Source: Warburgia ugandensis
Taxonomy: Eukaryota; Streptophyta; Magnoliopsida; Canellales; Canellaceae
Assembly (NCBI GenBank): GCA_035236585.1
Contig: CP141127.1
Location: 63,221,495-63,285,494, forward strand
Length of the DNA: 64,000 nt
Direction of reading: 5' to 3'
Below the pieces are notes generated by a model. That model was not told the DNA's origin, did no database searches, and worked only from the letters and a program-made list of their open reading frames with translations. Below, piece after piece: positions 13,601-25,286 of this stretch. Position numbers and translations under genes: made by a program. Position 1 is the first letter of the stretch, and each line of letters begins with the position of its first letter.

Positions 13601-14352
13601 TTCTCTTGTTTATCAAATTATAGTAAAAAGAAAGAAAAAGATTTCCTAGGTTAATCCAATTAAATTTCCTTTTTTCTTTAATTTTTGTGTGGTTGAATAT
13701 AGACCAAATTAGTCTAAACAAAAGAGAAGGTCTGACAAGATGAACATTAACCAAGTCAAAATCACTCCCAAACCCATGTTTTGATGAGAACTACAACGTT
13801 CCTAACCTACATTTGTTTGCAAGAGAAGCTTCTCTTGATACTCATTTCCAGTTTCATGTGAAAAAAACCTGCCTTAACTGCACAAGGAAGAGCAAAGATG
13901 TATAAGAAGAAGAGTCAACATTATAGAAGAGCTCTTCTCTTTCCTCCCATTTTCCCCTTATCATGGGATTTATTTCTTCCTTTCTTATAATTTGTGAATT
14001 ATACTTAGATAATTCTATAGTTCTTCTCTTTTCAATAATTATTATTTGGCATTTAAAATGTGGGTAGATCTATTTATTGGCCCAGTCCGTGAAATTCACT
14101 AGCCGACAACCATCCATGCGCCAATAAAAAATGGGCTTGGAGATATCAGCTTCCTAATAATATTTAACTCCATTTATCCTCCTACTTTCATCATGCACTA
14201 GAGCAACTGGATCAAGTACTGCTCCTAGAAAGATTGAAGGAATAATATTTGGAGCAAAAACACTACATTACATGGCTTTACATCATTAAGGATCGAAAAG
14301 GGAGGTAGAGGTATTTGGTGACACCATGGACAAAAAAATCTGGTGTAGTAAT
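10651..14352. other. Non-genic region 3' of the ankyrin pseudogene
   Basis: 10900-11500 may hold leader or LTR sequence of the copia fragment, but no terminal repeat pair or primer site was found. There is a T16 run at 11898-11913. A 144-codon minus-strand open frame at 12172-12606 has no similarity I recognise and lies in repetitive sequence. The block 'tcaatt..aagtcctttaattggccc' (12447-12473) recurs as 'tcaattagggtcaggtcc' plus 'ttaattggcccc' at 12961-12989, beside several ACCCTA-type words. Nothing else is supported. Confidence 0.4.
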
Positions 14353-15211
14353 CTCAAATTGCATGCATCTTTTTATACTCACTCTGGAATAGCTCAATTT
14401 CTGAAGCCTGTAAATAGGACCATGACTTGGACCTACTCATCGACGACTTCCTGATGTTCCTACGGTTCTAAGCCTGGATCCGATGCATCACCACCCAGTA
14501 GCAGTGTCCCTAAAGTGGTCGACATTATCGTCGTCCCTATAACCGACACCCAAATTGCCAACCATCTTTCTCTATCACCAACAACTATAAATGCTAGGGA
14601 CAAAAATGCCAACGATATGAGTATGCATGCAAACCACATTAGCTTGTTTATAACCATTGCCATCTGTTTCTTCGCCTTGCTCTCTATAACCACCACTGAC
14701 GTCTGCACCACCACAACAGCCAATGATATGAAGAGAGCTATCGAGTCAAGGACAAAGAAGATTAAAGATGGTATCCTATTTGCAATATTTGCTTCCCCAA
14801 GGGAGAATCCTGGTGCAAGGTTATCGGGTTCGTCAGCATATTCGCCCGGGACAGTAAAAATGGCAGCAAATGCGACAGTGGCAATGAGAACAGCAACCAC
14901 CGTAGTAGAGTTTATTGCATTGTTGAGACCCTCGATATGAAGCTTGTTGCAATCCCTTGGACCCGTCTCCTTGTCTGGCGAGTGTGTTCGAGCTGGGAGT
15001 GGACATCGTGCCTTATGTCGCTCACTGTTTGTTTCAATTCTCGGGCAGGGTTTGGCGGTTTATGGAACTTTGTATTTTGGACACCATGCTCCTTTAGAAT
15101 GGCTGTAATTTCATTGTTCCTAATGTTCTCAGCAGCGTCAAGGGCCGTCTCCCTAGCTTTGTTGATAACTTTGATGTCAGTCCCCTGAAATTCTAATAAT
15201 CTTTTCATAAT
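14353..15211 (-). pseudogene. Ankyrin pseudogene exon 3 (PGG/transmembrane)
   Basis: The acceptor tacgtacAG is at 15212-15220. The exon opens IMKRLLEFQGTDIKVINKAR and continues the last ankyrin unit (ETALDAAENIRNNEI). After RVQGIA the frame shifts, where the family has KRLNKLH, and resumes as KLHIEGLNNAINSTT, then the membrane region. A second frameshift follows TTLGT; the shifted frame gives CYWVVMHRIQA, a TAG, then a family-like tail ending SEYKKMHAI and TGA at 14353-14355. So the exon's original end is still visible. Confidence 0.87.
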
Positions 15212-16950
15212 CTGTACGTAAAAATGCGCGGATGAGTAAGCATGAGAAATGTTAACTTTGTAATATTAAATGGTTTCTTCTTTCAATTATGAACAGTATC
15301 GTCAAGTTGTACAGAAGCGGAAACTATGATAACCTTGACTGTGAAGATTTTAATCCATAATGAAGCCATTCAACACCCAACTTTGGAGTTCGCTGAATAT
15401 CATCATAACAAGCATATCTAAAGCACAAGATAAAACCATTCACCTAGTAATTTTCTATACATCCAAACCGTTATGTGGTAAACTGAGAATATGATGCGTT
15501 TCAAAACATCGTTATCTGCATCGTAGCAATATAAAAAAGTGTTGGCATCAAGATGAAATATAAATTGATTGAGAGGAGACATATCAGAATCGGCGTGTCA
15601 AATAGGCTGTCTCATTGAGTGAAGGATCAACACATATCTTTGACCAAAGATTAAGATCAGATATAATAAGTTAGAAAATTAATCCGGGATATTATTATTT
15701 GAGTCAGTCTGGTACAGCCAAGACAGCATTAGGCATGAAACGGATGTCCATTCGTGTTATATTAGACAGAACAGAAGTAAAAGAAATAAGATGATTTGGC
15801 ATGATCGAAAGTCACTAGCTTCTTGGGGGCATAACCTGTTTCTTTGTTTTTATCATTGCGAATCAACGTTTCTTAAGCATTATTTCCAGCTGATTGGCTG
15901 ATGAAGAGAGATGAAAAATTGGTCTGCACAGAAGAGCACAAAACTGTTCGAGTCAAAGAATGAAGGAACTAAGGTTAGTCAAAAAAATAACTTTGTGAAT
16001 GACTTTTAATTGGATGATTGGATCTGCTTCCCTATGGTTGCACCCTTTCATTTCAAGATTGAAGATAAATGCATAATTGAAGCTTATCTAGATACATGAA
16101 TCTCCTTCAATTGGGAACCAGTTCCACATGTTTTACTTTCAGAACACGACATTGGAAAAGAAATGAATAGGTTCTGATCTAAAAGATCATTCTTCTAGCA
16201 GAGATTTGATTTCATGATATAAACCCAGATCTAGGTCTTGGTTCAGATTTGAAGCCCTCCAAAATCTGATTACTTATTCCTTTACCTTTAACATAGCATC
16301 TTAATTTCCTGTTTCTCTAGCTGCTTGTGTTATGCTCTAACAAACTACTATTTCTCTCTGTGTACATTTCTGAGTTTACTTTCATTATATCTGCACCTTC
16401 CACACAAATATTTGATGTAAACCAGATAGCTATCAAAAGTCTAAGGGCGGAAACACTTATCAATCACATAGCAGTCTGACAACATCCAGTTGGGGAAGAT
16501 GATCGGATCAAATCATATTTCTAACAACTGCAACTTTGTTGATGACATTCTCAGTTTGCACGTGCTCGTAATTGCATGATGACAGAATACCTAAGATAAG
16601 GTTCAATGGATGACCAATATCAAAATCTTGAACGCCCTCACCCCCATTACCTGGTTACATTAGCGGACTTTAATCAGACTGATACGTCTTACAAACTCAT
16701 GGAAAGATTAAACAGGACTGGCAGCAATGTCACATTGAACTCTTCAGTGTGTCTCTTAAACCTACTAACTCCAAGTGTCTTTTCTATACAGCAATCCTAT
16801 CTCAACAATCCTAATATGAGCTGAAGGTAACTTTCCAGTTAAATTTTCTAACTAGAATAGGTCTCAAGTTCTTCCATAAAACAGTTTCCTTCTTGTCCTT
16901 GTAATTGGACTAAGGGCCATTGAGACGCATCTTGTGCTTTTGAAAGATAA

Positions 16951-17041
16951 AGGGCAGCCCTGTGCACGAAGCTCCTGCAAATGCAGGGTCCGGATAAGGG
17001 GAGCCTTGGTTCAATGGTAGAGTTACAGCGTGTGACCTTGG
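16951..17041. mobile_element. Au SINE fragments, antisense tail joined to sense head
   Basis: 16951-16998 (gggcagccctgtgcac, then gcagggtccgga) is the reverse complement of the Au SINE 3' region. 16998-17041 (ggggagccttgg through gtgtgaccttgg) is the sense 5' head. The two are fused without a gap, so this is a rearranged or inverted-internal copy. The body between is missing. Confidence 0.65.
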
Positions 17042-17161
17042 CTTAAAGAACCATAAAAATGTATCTGTAGGCTATAATATTGAGAATAAATATTCCACAT
17101 ATACATAACAAGCTTTGGTGATGAACAGAGAAAAATATATGTTTTCATGCAATGTCATGTA

Positions 17162-17203
<42 letters not shown>
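17162..17203 (+). repeat. (ATT)n microsatellite
   Basis: About 14 uninterrupted ATT units lie in intron 2 of the ankyrin pseudogene. Confidence 0.97.
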
Positions 17204-17841
17204 TATTTTTCTTTCTTTTGTTTTTTGGCAGGTGAAATATCATGTAATTATCATCTTCTATCAGGTTATTTTCATTAAAACCATGTTTCTCATAGTCACC
17301 TCGAGTAACTCACAGTTGTAGATGGATGACAGTAAAGACACTTTCAAAGTCAGCAGCTCTTGATCAGTACATCATTTGTTCGAGAAGATATACTTACCAG
17401 GTTTCTGATATGAAGATAACTAGGATTATGTACTAGAAGTAAGAAACTCAATATTGTGAAGGTTGGTACGAGCAACAAGTGAATAGATTGCAGGAACAAG
17501 AAGAGAGGAGGTGGTGATGAACAGTGGCTTGGGAATTGGATTAAGATTTGATGATGGAAGTAATATGTTAACATAAAATAGAATCTGAATATAACTGTTG
17601 GAATAGATTGTTGAAGTCCCTCGAAAAGCAAAACATAAATGAAACAGTGAATAAACCTAGGGCTCATATAACATGTGAAAACAATTAGAACTGAATTTGT
17701 TTGTAGCTAGATGAAATTAAGCCATAACAACCATGATAGATAAAAAGATATGAAAGCCTCTGGATGAGAAAGCAAGAATGGAAAGGAATTTTAATAATGG
17801 CAAAAAAATGCTAAATATAAGAATGGAAATTGGACATCTAG

Positions 17842-17915
17842 GTTAGCGAGTTAGTTAAGTGGCTCGTTTCACAACCAGGAGGCTGTGGGTTCAAGTCCAC
17901 TCACCATTCAGTAGA
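17842..17915 (+). repeat. tRNA-like / SINE-head-like sequence
   Basis: GTTAGTTAAGTGGCT recalls a tRNA D-arm (box A-like) and GGGTTCAAGTCC a T-arm (box B-like) some 45 bp later. The stem pairing is imperfect and no acceptor stem closes, so this is more likely a decayed tRNA-derived SINE than a tRNA gene. Confidence 0.3.
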
Positions 17916-18682
17916 AAAAAGAAAAGGACCTAGACTCATTTTCACGAACTCAGATCATTTCCAAGTGATAACAAATGCCTTTTGCAGAAGTCTGTCAGAG
18001 TAATACAGATCTAAGTTCAATGGAGTTTTCCATCATAGACTCAGGAAGGTAGGTTTGTGCTTCCCTAACCAGTGCTTGTAGTGATTTATCTAGAGTAAAA
18101 TAGGCAAATGACAAGACTACAGTTTTTGAGTATTCTGGAAACATAACTTGGGATGAAACACCCACAACCTGGTACAATGACAAATGGCAAATCCTTTGTA
18201 AACTTACCTAAGGAAGGTTTTAGAATGAGCTATTGATTCTCTTGATCAACAAAGGAAAATGGTAAATCTTAACTAAACCCTTAGCATGGGGTTGCCAGAA
18301 TTTGTATGGATTTCAGGTTTAGTTGTCTATAGTGCATCTGCTTCATCTATCCTTTTGTGGATTTTCCTTTTGTGACATTTCATTCAAAGGATTGTGGGAG
18401 ATAGTGCATTTAAGCAATTCCTGCAGTGAACATAAGTGAAATGAAATTCCAGAGAAGTTATAGATCTGTGTACTAATAAGATCATTCACTATTCCTTAAA
18501 GCCTAATTTCTCCTGAGATGAACCATATAGCCAAGAGATGCCATGAACCAGAATAGAAGAGCAAGACTCTTCTTCACACTGAGGCTCTCCAGCATCAATT
18601 ATGAAGGCCTTCATCCTCTCAAGTGATCCACCCCAACTAGACATAAACAAGCAGTCATCTAAGACGTGCTAGTTAAACAGAT

Positions 18683-18864
18683 TCTACTGCAGAAGATACT
18701 AGTATTCAGGATGAGAGATGGTTCAATAGACATTACGGATACAACTATATTTCCACAATAAGTTAGTTAAGGCTCTACTGCAGAAGATACTAGTATTCAC
18801 GATGAGAGATGGTTCAATAGACATTACAGATACAACCATATTTCCACAATAAGTTAGTGAAGGC
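18683..18864 (+). repeat. 91-bp tandem duplication
   Basis: The unit starting tctactgcagaagatact occurs at 18683 and again at 18774, with only a handful of differences (for example ttcagg/ttcacg and ttacgg/ttacag). The two copies are directly adjacent. Confidence 0.92.
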
Positions 18865-19742
18865 AGTCCAGATCTGTTAAAAGAGAACGCTCCATGGGAA
18901 GCAGTCCTGGAAGCTGGAACAGTTTGTAACCCATCCAATATGATTAATAAGGAAGCAGTAAAGACTCTTAAGTTCACTTCCAAGGAGTATGAACATATCA
19001 AACCTCTAGCTCAGCAACTTTGGTCGATAAAAGGAAGAAGGGATGATGGAAAGAACAATCCAAACATATACCAATCTTCAGTAGTCAAATGATAATACAT
19101 AATAAGAAACAACTAACATCCAGTGCAATGCCACATAACTAAGTGAAGCCTATCAGAACCAGGAAGTAATAAAGACATATTTTCATTAGCCAACTTCAAA
19201 GATAGAGCTCATGGAACTACTAGACTCAATTCAGGTACCTAAGTGCTGGAGCTAGATTCTTCATATGTAGAACATGGGGTTCCATCTCCACCTAATGAGG
19301 GCCCTATAGTATCTTCAAATACTTCCCACCAGTTTCTGCTTGCTACATAAATAGATGGAAATAATTGCTCCGCAGATGCATTTTCGGTTCCATTTTGATA
19401 GAACAGCAAGGTTCCTGAGTAGACGTACGTTAAGATTTCCAAGACAGATACAAGGACAAAACCAAGCTGAATTTATAGTCTCTTCATGGGCAACAAATCT
19501 TTATTTCATGTAAGAAACATAAGATAAAAACAAAAGGGCATACATTTTTACAAGAAACTCATTCTTCTGGAATTGATGAAGGTTCTGATGAATACAAAAC
19601 AAGATAATCTTTGTTAAATCAAAGAAGAATCCCTATGCTGAATTAATTTGAAAAATTGTCAAGAGTAAATGAAAAGAAATGATAAAGATTCACTTGGTGA
19701 TGGAACAAACTGAATAATTAGATAACCGTTATTATGAGGTGG

Positions 19743-19757
19743 AGAATGGAAGAGGTG
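19743..19757 (+). repeat. Target-site duplication of Au SINE (left)
   Basis: agaatggaagaggtg, identical to 19944-19958. Confidence 0.93.
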
Positions 19758-19943
19758 AAGGGGAGCCTTGGCGCAACGGTAAAGGTTGTCGTCAAGTAAC
19801 CTTGAGGTCACAGGTTCAAGGCATGGAATCAGCCTCTTGCAAAATACAAGCTAAGGCTGCGTACTATAGGCCCTTGTGGTCCACCCCTTCCTCGGACCCT
19901 GCATAGGTGGGAGCTTTGTGCACTGGGGTTGCCCCTTTTTTTT
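19758..19943 (+). mobile_element. Au SINE, complete
   Basis: A 186-bp tRNA-derived SINE. Its 5' end has GGGAGCCTTGGCGCAACGGT (box A region), GGTTCAAGGC (box B) at about 19815, the body words aaggctgcgtac, cccttgtggtcc and cttcctcggaccc, and the tail ggagctttgtgcactggggttgccc followed by T8. Transcription would be by RNA polymerase III and mobilisation by a LINE in trans. Identical 15-bp flanks (19743-19757, 19944-19958) prove insertion. It lies in intron 2 of the ankyrin pseudogene, antisense to it. Confidence 0.95.
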
Positions 19944-19958
19944 AGAATGGAAGAGGTG
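19944..19958 (+). repeat. Target-site duplication of Au SINE (right)
   Basis: agaatggaagaggtg, identical to the left flank. Confidence 0.93.
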
Positions 19959-21356
19959 TTGTGCAATGGACACTAGAAACAAACAACCGTATCTGTAAAA
20001 TGGAAACCTACTTAAAAGTTTCTCTTGTTTATTAGGATGAATGCATCCTGAATGGTATATTATTCCCAATTTTCAATGAAAACTGAGAGATGCAATTTAA
20101 TGGATATGCTAATGGGGCATGCAAGTGGGCAATTCTACTGCACATACATACCATAGTCACTAGCACATTTCAGGTTTCCAGGTAGTTAGGGTTTAAGGTA
20201 AACAAGAATATTCTAGAAGGAGATGGGTCCACGTAAAACCCTATTCTTATAACTGAGAACTGTCATATATGAGGTGGATTGATGCTAAAAGTCAGCACAT
20301 ATAGGCAACAACTGAGAGGCCTGAAATGAACAAAATGGTAAACAACTAAAAAGCTAAAATTTCCTCAGACAAGGACATATCCAACCTATGCCATCCAGAA
20401 TTAATTTTATATTTTGCTGGAAATGGAGACATTTTTTCAGAAACATCAATTCTTATGGCACTTGTCATGAAAAGTTAAAATGATACTGAAATGAGTGTTT
20501 CTGAACAAATAAGACCAACCATGTAAGCTTTTCGATAACAAATTCCACTCACTTTCTACCCCAATATTGCAGCAGTTTTGTGTCCTCAATAGTACTCACA
20601 ATACGGGCATATGATCTAGCAGAAGGTACAGACCGTAGATCAAGTCTCTGGATCAATAGTCTTCCTCAGCTGCATTTTTCAGGATCACTGGCGACAGAAA
20701 ACAAACAAAAACTCCACTAAATGTATTTGAGCAATATAAGCAAAAGATTATGCATTTTCCCACTGGGCTAATGTTGGGAGCTACCTGATTCAAGGAAATG
20801 CTATCACAACTACCCTTCACTCTGCAACAACACCATAAGAAACAGTCATTTAGAGGTCTAACTGCAAACATGGCAAATGGAGAAAGGTGTACTAAGTTCT
20901 GTACACTGTTGAATGTACCATAAATGACCAGAAAGATCTATATCAGATACGGAGACAGCTTTATATCCTGATGCAGAGTAGGTGCTAAAAGTCTTGCATA
21001 GGTCTGTAAGGGAGTATTCTATGAAAATTATTAGAAACACCGAGTAGGCAATCCTTGCAACTGCTGTGATACCACAGGTTTCTTCAAGACACAAAAATAT
21101 ATATGCATGAAAAAAAGCAGTGCAGATCCTGTTTTACATAACCATTATACACTTTCCATGAATCATAATGCCACAAACTGAATAGTGAGCACCTACAATG
21201 TTACTAAGGCAAGATGTTCCACAACCAAAGCCCTGCACATGCAAGTCTCACACAACTAATTTTCAGAAAAGCATACTATCACAAATTAAAGGAAGCAACA
21301 ATATACACAAAAAGGAAAATTTCTAAGGGAAAGTAAAAAAGATACAGGGCATGTAC

Positions 21357-21766
21357 CTGAGTGCTACCCTTCCTACTTGCAATATGCAATGGTGTGTTGC
21401 CCTTGTTGTCTACCATGTTAATCACTGAAGGCCCACACTTCAGCAACTCCTCAACCAGCTCAAGGTTTTGACCCTTCACGGCCATATGAAAAGCTGTCTG
21501 CCTCTTCTTATCAGTTCTGTTTGCTATTCCAGGATCGTTGCTTAGAAGAGTTTTGATTACTTCTATGTGTCCATTCCTTGCAGCAGAATGCAAGGCAGTT
21601 TTGCCATTGCTTCGTGCTATCTTTGCCAGACTACCATCTTCTTCCAATAGAAGATTCACCACCTCTAAGTGACCTTGTGTTGCAGCTGTATGTCATGCTG
21701 TGGTGTTTGACAAATCAACAGTCATAGAGAGTTGCGGTAAGGCATACAGAAGCACTTTCAGGACAT
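21357..21766 (-). pseudogene. Ankyrin pseudogene exon 2
   Basis: The acceptor ..gattctgCAG is at 21767-21776 and the donor GTACAT at 21351-21356. The frame reads VLKVLLYALPQLSMTVDLSN, TTA, then TGA (21693-21695) where the family has Leu of the TALHTAATQGH ankyrin helix, then continues in the same frame through LLLEEDGSLAKIARSNGK to RKGSTQ. Apart from the stop, the frame is intact for its whole length. Confidence 0.87.
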
Positions 21767-22106
21767 CTGCAGAATCAGTACTCCAATTAAGCAAGGGAAG
21801 ATCACCATGTTGATACTACTACAATCACAGAGGAACAACATATTGCCTAAATTTCCAGAAAAAGTGTTTGAACAAATTCACAATGGTATAGGAAAACCTG
21901 AATTCCAATACTTAAAGCCAAAGTCTTTTATTTATATCAACGAAGAGAAGAGATTCGACTATCCTAAACTCAATCGCTCAAGAAATTAGACAACTCAAAG
22001 AAGCCCGAAGTTGTTCATCAGAACAATCATAAAAAGCATACTAAGAAATGGATTAGTGCTAACGACCACTAAAAACGATATAAAATCCAGTTCTTGATAG
22101 ACGTAC

Positions 22107-22440
22107 CTACATCCCCTTGCCTGGCTGCTATATGGAACGCATCATAACCATTTTTGGCCTTTATGCTAGCAGAAACAACATCATGGTACTTGATCATCTC
22201 TTTCAGTATATCAACATATCCGTGCTCAGCAGCCACGTAGAGAGCAGTCTCTCCAGATAGATTCTGTTTCGACAACAGGTCATTCAACTCTCCCTCCTCT
22301 GCTCCAGAGAGGAAATCCCTGATTACATCTAAATTTCCTGCCCTTGCAGCTGAATGCAGCGGAGTGTCATTGCGTTTCCCGGTTAATTGTTTCGTTATCT
22401 TCTTTCGATAGGCACTTGGTTGCTTTAGTAGCGTTTCTAT
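22107..22440 (-). pseudogene. Ankyrin pseudogene exon 1
   Basis: This exon encodes QPSAYRKKITKQLTGKR, the family's conserved N-terminus, then the first ankyrin units through FHIAARQGDV. The donor GTACGT lies at 22101-22106, splitting a codon that exon 2 completes as Asp. The family usually starts a dozen residues before KKMTKQLTGKR; here that codon reads ATA. The open frame continues upstream to an ATG at 22629, but those 60-odd residues do not look like the family and are probably former 5' UTR. Confidence 0.85.
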
Positions 22441-25286
22441 TGGACCCGGTAGAAGAAATACTTCCTTCCACTTTCTTTCTTCACAGACCAAAAACCAAGA
22501 CCATTCTAAGGGCCCAAAAAGAACATTCAAGCCATGTGCCACGCTATCAAAGTTCCAACGATGAGATAAATACCTGCCATACAGAGGAAACCAATGCAAA
22601 CTTATGGCTTTAATTCCAAAATCCTCCACACAAATGCCAACTAGTCTTCTTATACGATAATTCTTTCATTACTTTAACTAATCCCCATGCCAACATGTTT
22701 TGCGGCCAAAAACCAAAACATGTTGATCACAAGAGTTGGATTCTCAACCACGCATTTGTATTCTTCTGCCTAAATTCATCACCAACCTGTCGTTGCTAAT
22801 ACTAGGCTTGATTAGAATCTGTTACCGAACTTGAAAATCAGATTCATCCAACAAATCACTAACAAATGGGCATGTGGGCATTCGCCATAAAATGAAAGTT
22901 CAAAAGGGTAGAAAGAAAACAAAGAAAAAAAAGAGGCAATGATAATTCACCGGGGTTTCAAGATTAGAGCTGGCGTTCTCAATTTAGAATCATAATTCCA
23001 TTGCAAGCTTCCCCACGAATGGGTCTCAGCTTACAGAAAACTGATTAAGATAACAATTTTCTATAGGAGAAGAAAGCATGAAGAACATTCAGGCCATTGG
23101 CTAGATGGCTGTAAATGTGCAAAGCCCATCGTTTTTAAAAAACCAAACAGGAAGGGTGTTTCAGAAAGGAGATGATGGTGATACCAACTGGGAATAAAAG
23201 GCTGTTAAAATGGAATCCAAAACCAGGGCTTAATGGAGGAAAGCTGCCTTTTTCAATTCCATTAAAAGACAAAAGAAATTCCTCATACATAATATTATTG
23301 ACCAGTAAATTCGGCAATGGATTTGCTCCATTCCTTCCAGAAGAGATTTGGAAGTGCGCGTTGGCTACGCAACAGGCAGGTTCCAGCTTGGGACAAAGAG
23401 ATGCGCACTCTGAGCTTTTGGACAGAGGCATGCCTTTCTTCGGACAACGACATGCTTGGACTTGGAATTTTAGGCTCTTTTGGTTTTACTTCTAGGAAAA
23501 ACCTTTATTTCTATTGCGGTGAAGTCAAGTTGTCAACACCATGGACGGTGCAGCAGACTGTGTGCTTAGACCCCTCATTTCTAATTTTCATCGCTTTAGG
23601 CTCTTCCATAATACAAATGACTTTTATGATACCGTAATCATAGAAAATCCGTGAAGAGACCCCTCTCTCAAATTTTCGTCAATTGCCTAGTGAATTGGTG
23701 TTAGGGGTAAATAATCCTGAAAAAAAATAAATTATTAGCTTGATATTTTTTGGTTATTTTACTTAATGTTTATTATTTATTTTTTAAATCTAAAAACAAA
23801 AAAAGAATGCTAAACCTTGCCTTCGGCCAAATTTGCAGTAAGAGGGAGAGAGAGAGTTTGTGGATTGAAAATCCCTTTTCCTCCATCATCCGTAGAGATG
23901 TCGGAAGCCATGATTCATAATCCAATAAAAAAGATAACATAAACCTTGCCAATAAAAGCTTTTGAAAAACAGAAAAGAAAGATTTCCAATTCTCCATGCT
24001 TACCTACTTGCTATAAATTTGGGGATGTGAATAAATTAATACAACTTACAATCAAAAGGTAAAATTCTCTGAAAAATGACGACTGCATCTAGCCAATCAG
24101 TACTGGAATCTGCGCGAAGTAATGTCATGTGGGGTTTGCGAATCAAAGGCATCATATATGTGAATTATCGAAACAAAATAACAAAGAAGAGAACAATGAC
24201 TCACGATGAGAAAGAAAAAGTGGAGCCTCATAAATTAATTGGAAAACTCACCTATTTGGTTGAACACTAAAGGTACATGAGTTTAGACGGTGCACTGTAT
24301 TTTGAACCCTCTTCAGAGCTTGCTTAATTGGTTCTTATAAGTATTGCCAAGATATGAGGATGCCGTCTAGGTATGAAGTAACATGAAGACATTGCTATAG
24401 GGGAAATTGCTACAAAAAGAGTTTTCGCTTTCGGCATCTCAGAGTTGGCTTCTTCTTCTTTCTCACTGTTTACCCTTTTCTTTTTCTTTTATTGAAACAT
24501 AATTAACAAAATAATAAATATTAAGTAAAATAACTCAAAAAATTAATAATAATAATATATCAAGTAAAATAATTTAAAAAAATAATGAGCCAATAGAATC
24601 ATTCTTAGGTTTGCCCTAAGATAGATTTCGTTAGTCATTTATACAAAAACTTGATGGAGGGATCTTTCGAATGAATTTTTGGTAATTGCAATACCATAAT
24701 AGTCATTTCTAGTGTGGAGTAATTCAAAAGTGATGAAAATTAAAGTGGAGAGGACGTACATACATTTAACTCTTAAAAATTTAAATTATCAAAAGATGAG
24801 AAAAAAAGGACAAAAACATATTAATTTAGAAAATAATTTAGAAGAAGGAAAAACATGAAAAAAAAGGAAAGCAAAAACTGATAAATAGGGGAAGGAAACA
24901 ACTAATGATAAGATACAACGTTCCACCTCCAAGATTAAAAGAGAAAAATGAAAAATATAAAATATAAAATATAAAAAATGAAAAACTAAGAAATCTTAAG
25001 AAAAACCATAGAAAGAAAGAAAGAAAGAAAGAAAAAAAAAAAATCCTACCCAAAGGGTTTGAAGAGGATGAAAAAGAGGGCTAAGCACAAGTATATGATC
25101 CCAAAACGGGAAAAAGGGGGAAACTGAGAAACTGATTTTAAAAAAAAGAAGAAGAAGAAAATAGTCCATTTAATCTCAAGAAAGCTCACTAATACTACAG
25201 TTTTCATCGTGGGTTATGTTGAAAGCGAGTTCTCCAGCTCCCAAAGTAGGCCAGTGAGTTCTCACCAATAGATTCAGGCTCACCGG
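22441..25286. other. Region upstream of the ankyrin pseudogene, no gene recognised
   Basis: 22441-23700 would have held the 5' UTR and promoter of the ankyrin gene; I see no clear TATA or Inr to assign. 23135-23640 is open in several frames on both strands with no family I recognise. 23700-25060 is strongly A/T-rich, with a GAAA-type tract at 25013-25040. 25282-25286 (ACCGG) is the left target duplication of the next element. Confidence 0.4.

Larger units (their letters stand above)
15212..21356 (-). other. Intron 2 of the ankyrin pseudogene (~6.1 kb)
   Basis: This intron is bounded by GTACAT donor and TACAG acceptor. At 6145 bp it is much longer than intron 1 (340 bp). It holds an Au SINE, an Au fragment pair, an (ATT)n tract, a 91-bp tandem duplication and a tRNA-like stretch, all listed separately. 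The remaining open frames have no recognisable product. Confidence 0.75.
14353..22440 (-). pseudogene. Ankyrin-repeat/PGG-domain membrane protein (ITN1/At5g02620-like), pseudogene
   Basis: Family members are plasma-membrane-associated proteins with N-terminal ankyrin repeats and a C-terminal PGG domain with four membrane spans; ITN1 is tied to salt and ABA responses. Three exons are seen: 22107-22440, 21357-21766 and 14353-15211, joined by GT-AG introns in phase with the family. The conceptual product is about 530 codons, normal for the family. Exons 1 and 2 give six or more ankyrin units (DTPLHSAARAGN, GETALYVAAEHGY, KTALHSAARNGH, GNTPLHIASRKG). Exon 3 gives the linker ARELKQTVSDIRHDV and the PGG region (VVAVLIATVAFAAIF, SLAVVVVQTSVVVIE). 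Lesions: ATA where the start is expected (22438-22440), TGA at 21693-21695, about 10 bp missing near 14945-14952, about 2 bp missing near 14503-14508, and TAG at 14468-14470. Several independent lesions make sequencing error unlikely. Confidence 0.88.

Noticed and set aside
14515..15188. Plus-strand open frames of 141 and 83 codons
   Set aside because: They are antisense shadows of the ankyrin pseudogene's exon 3.
17842..17915. Candidate tRNA gene
   Set aside because: Box A- and B-like words exist but no acceptor stem and only weak D- and anticodon-arm pairing; better explained as a decayed tRNA-derived SINE.
23135..23640. Overlapping 98-107-codon open frames upstream of the ankyrin pseudogene
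   Set aside because: Open on both strands with no protein family resemblance; probably chance in former UTR or promoter sequence.
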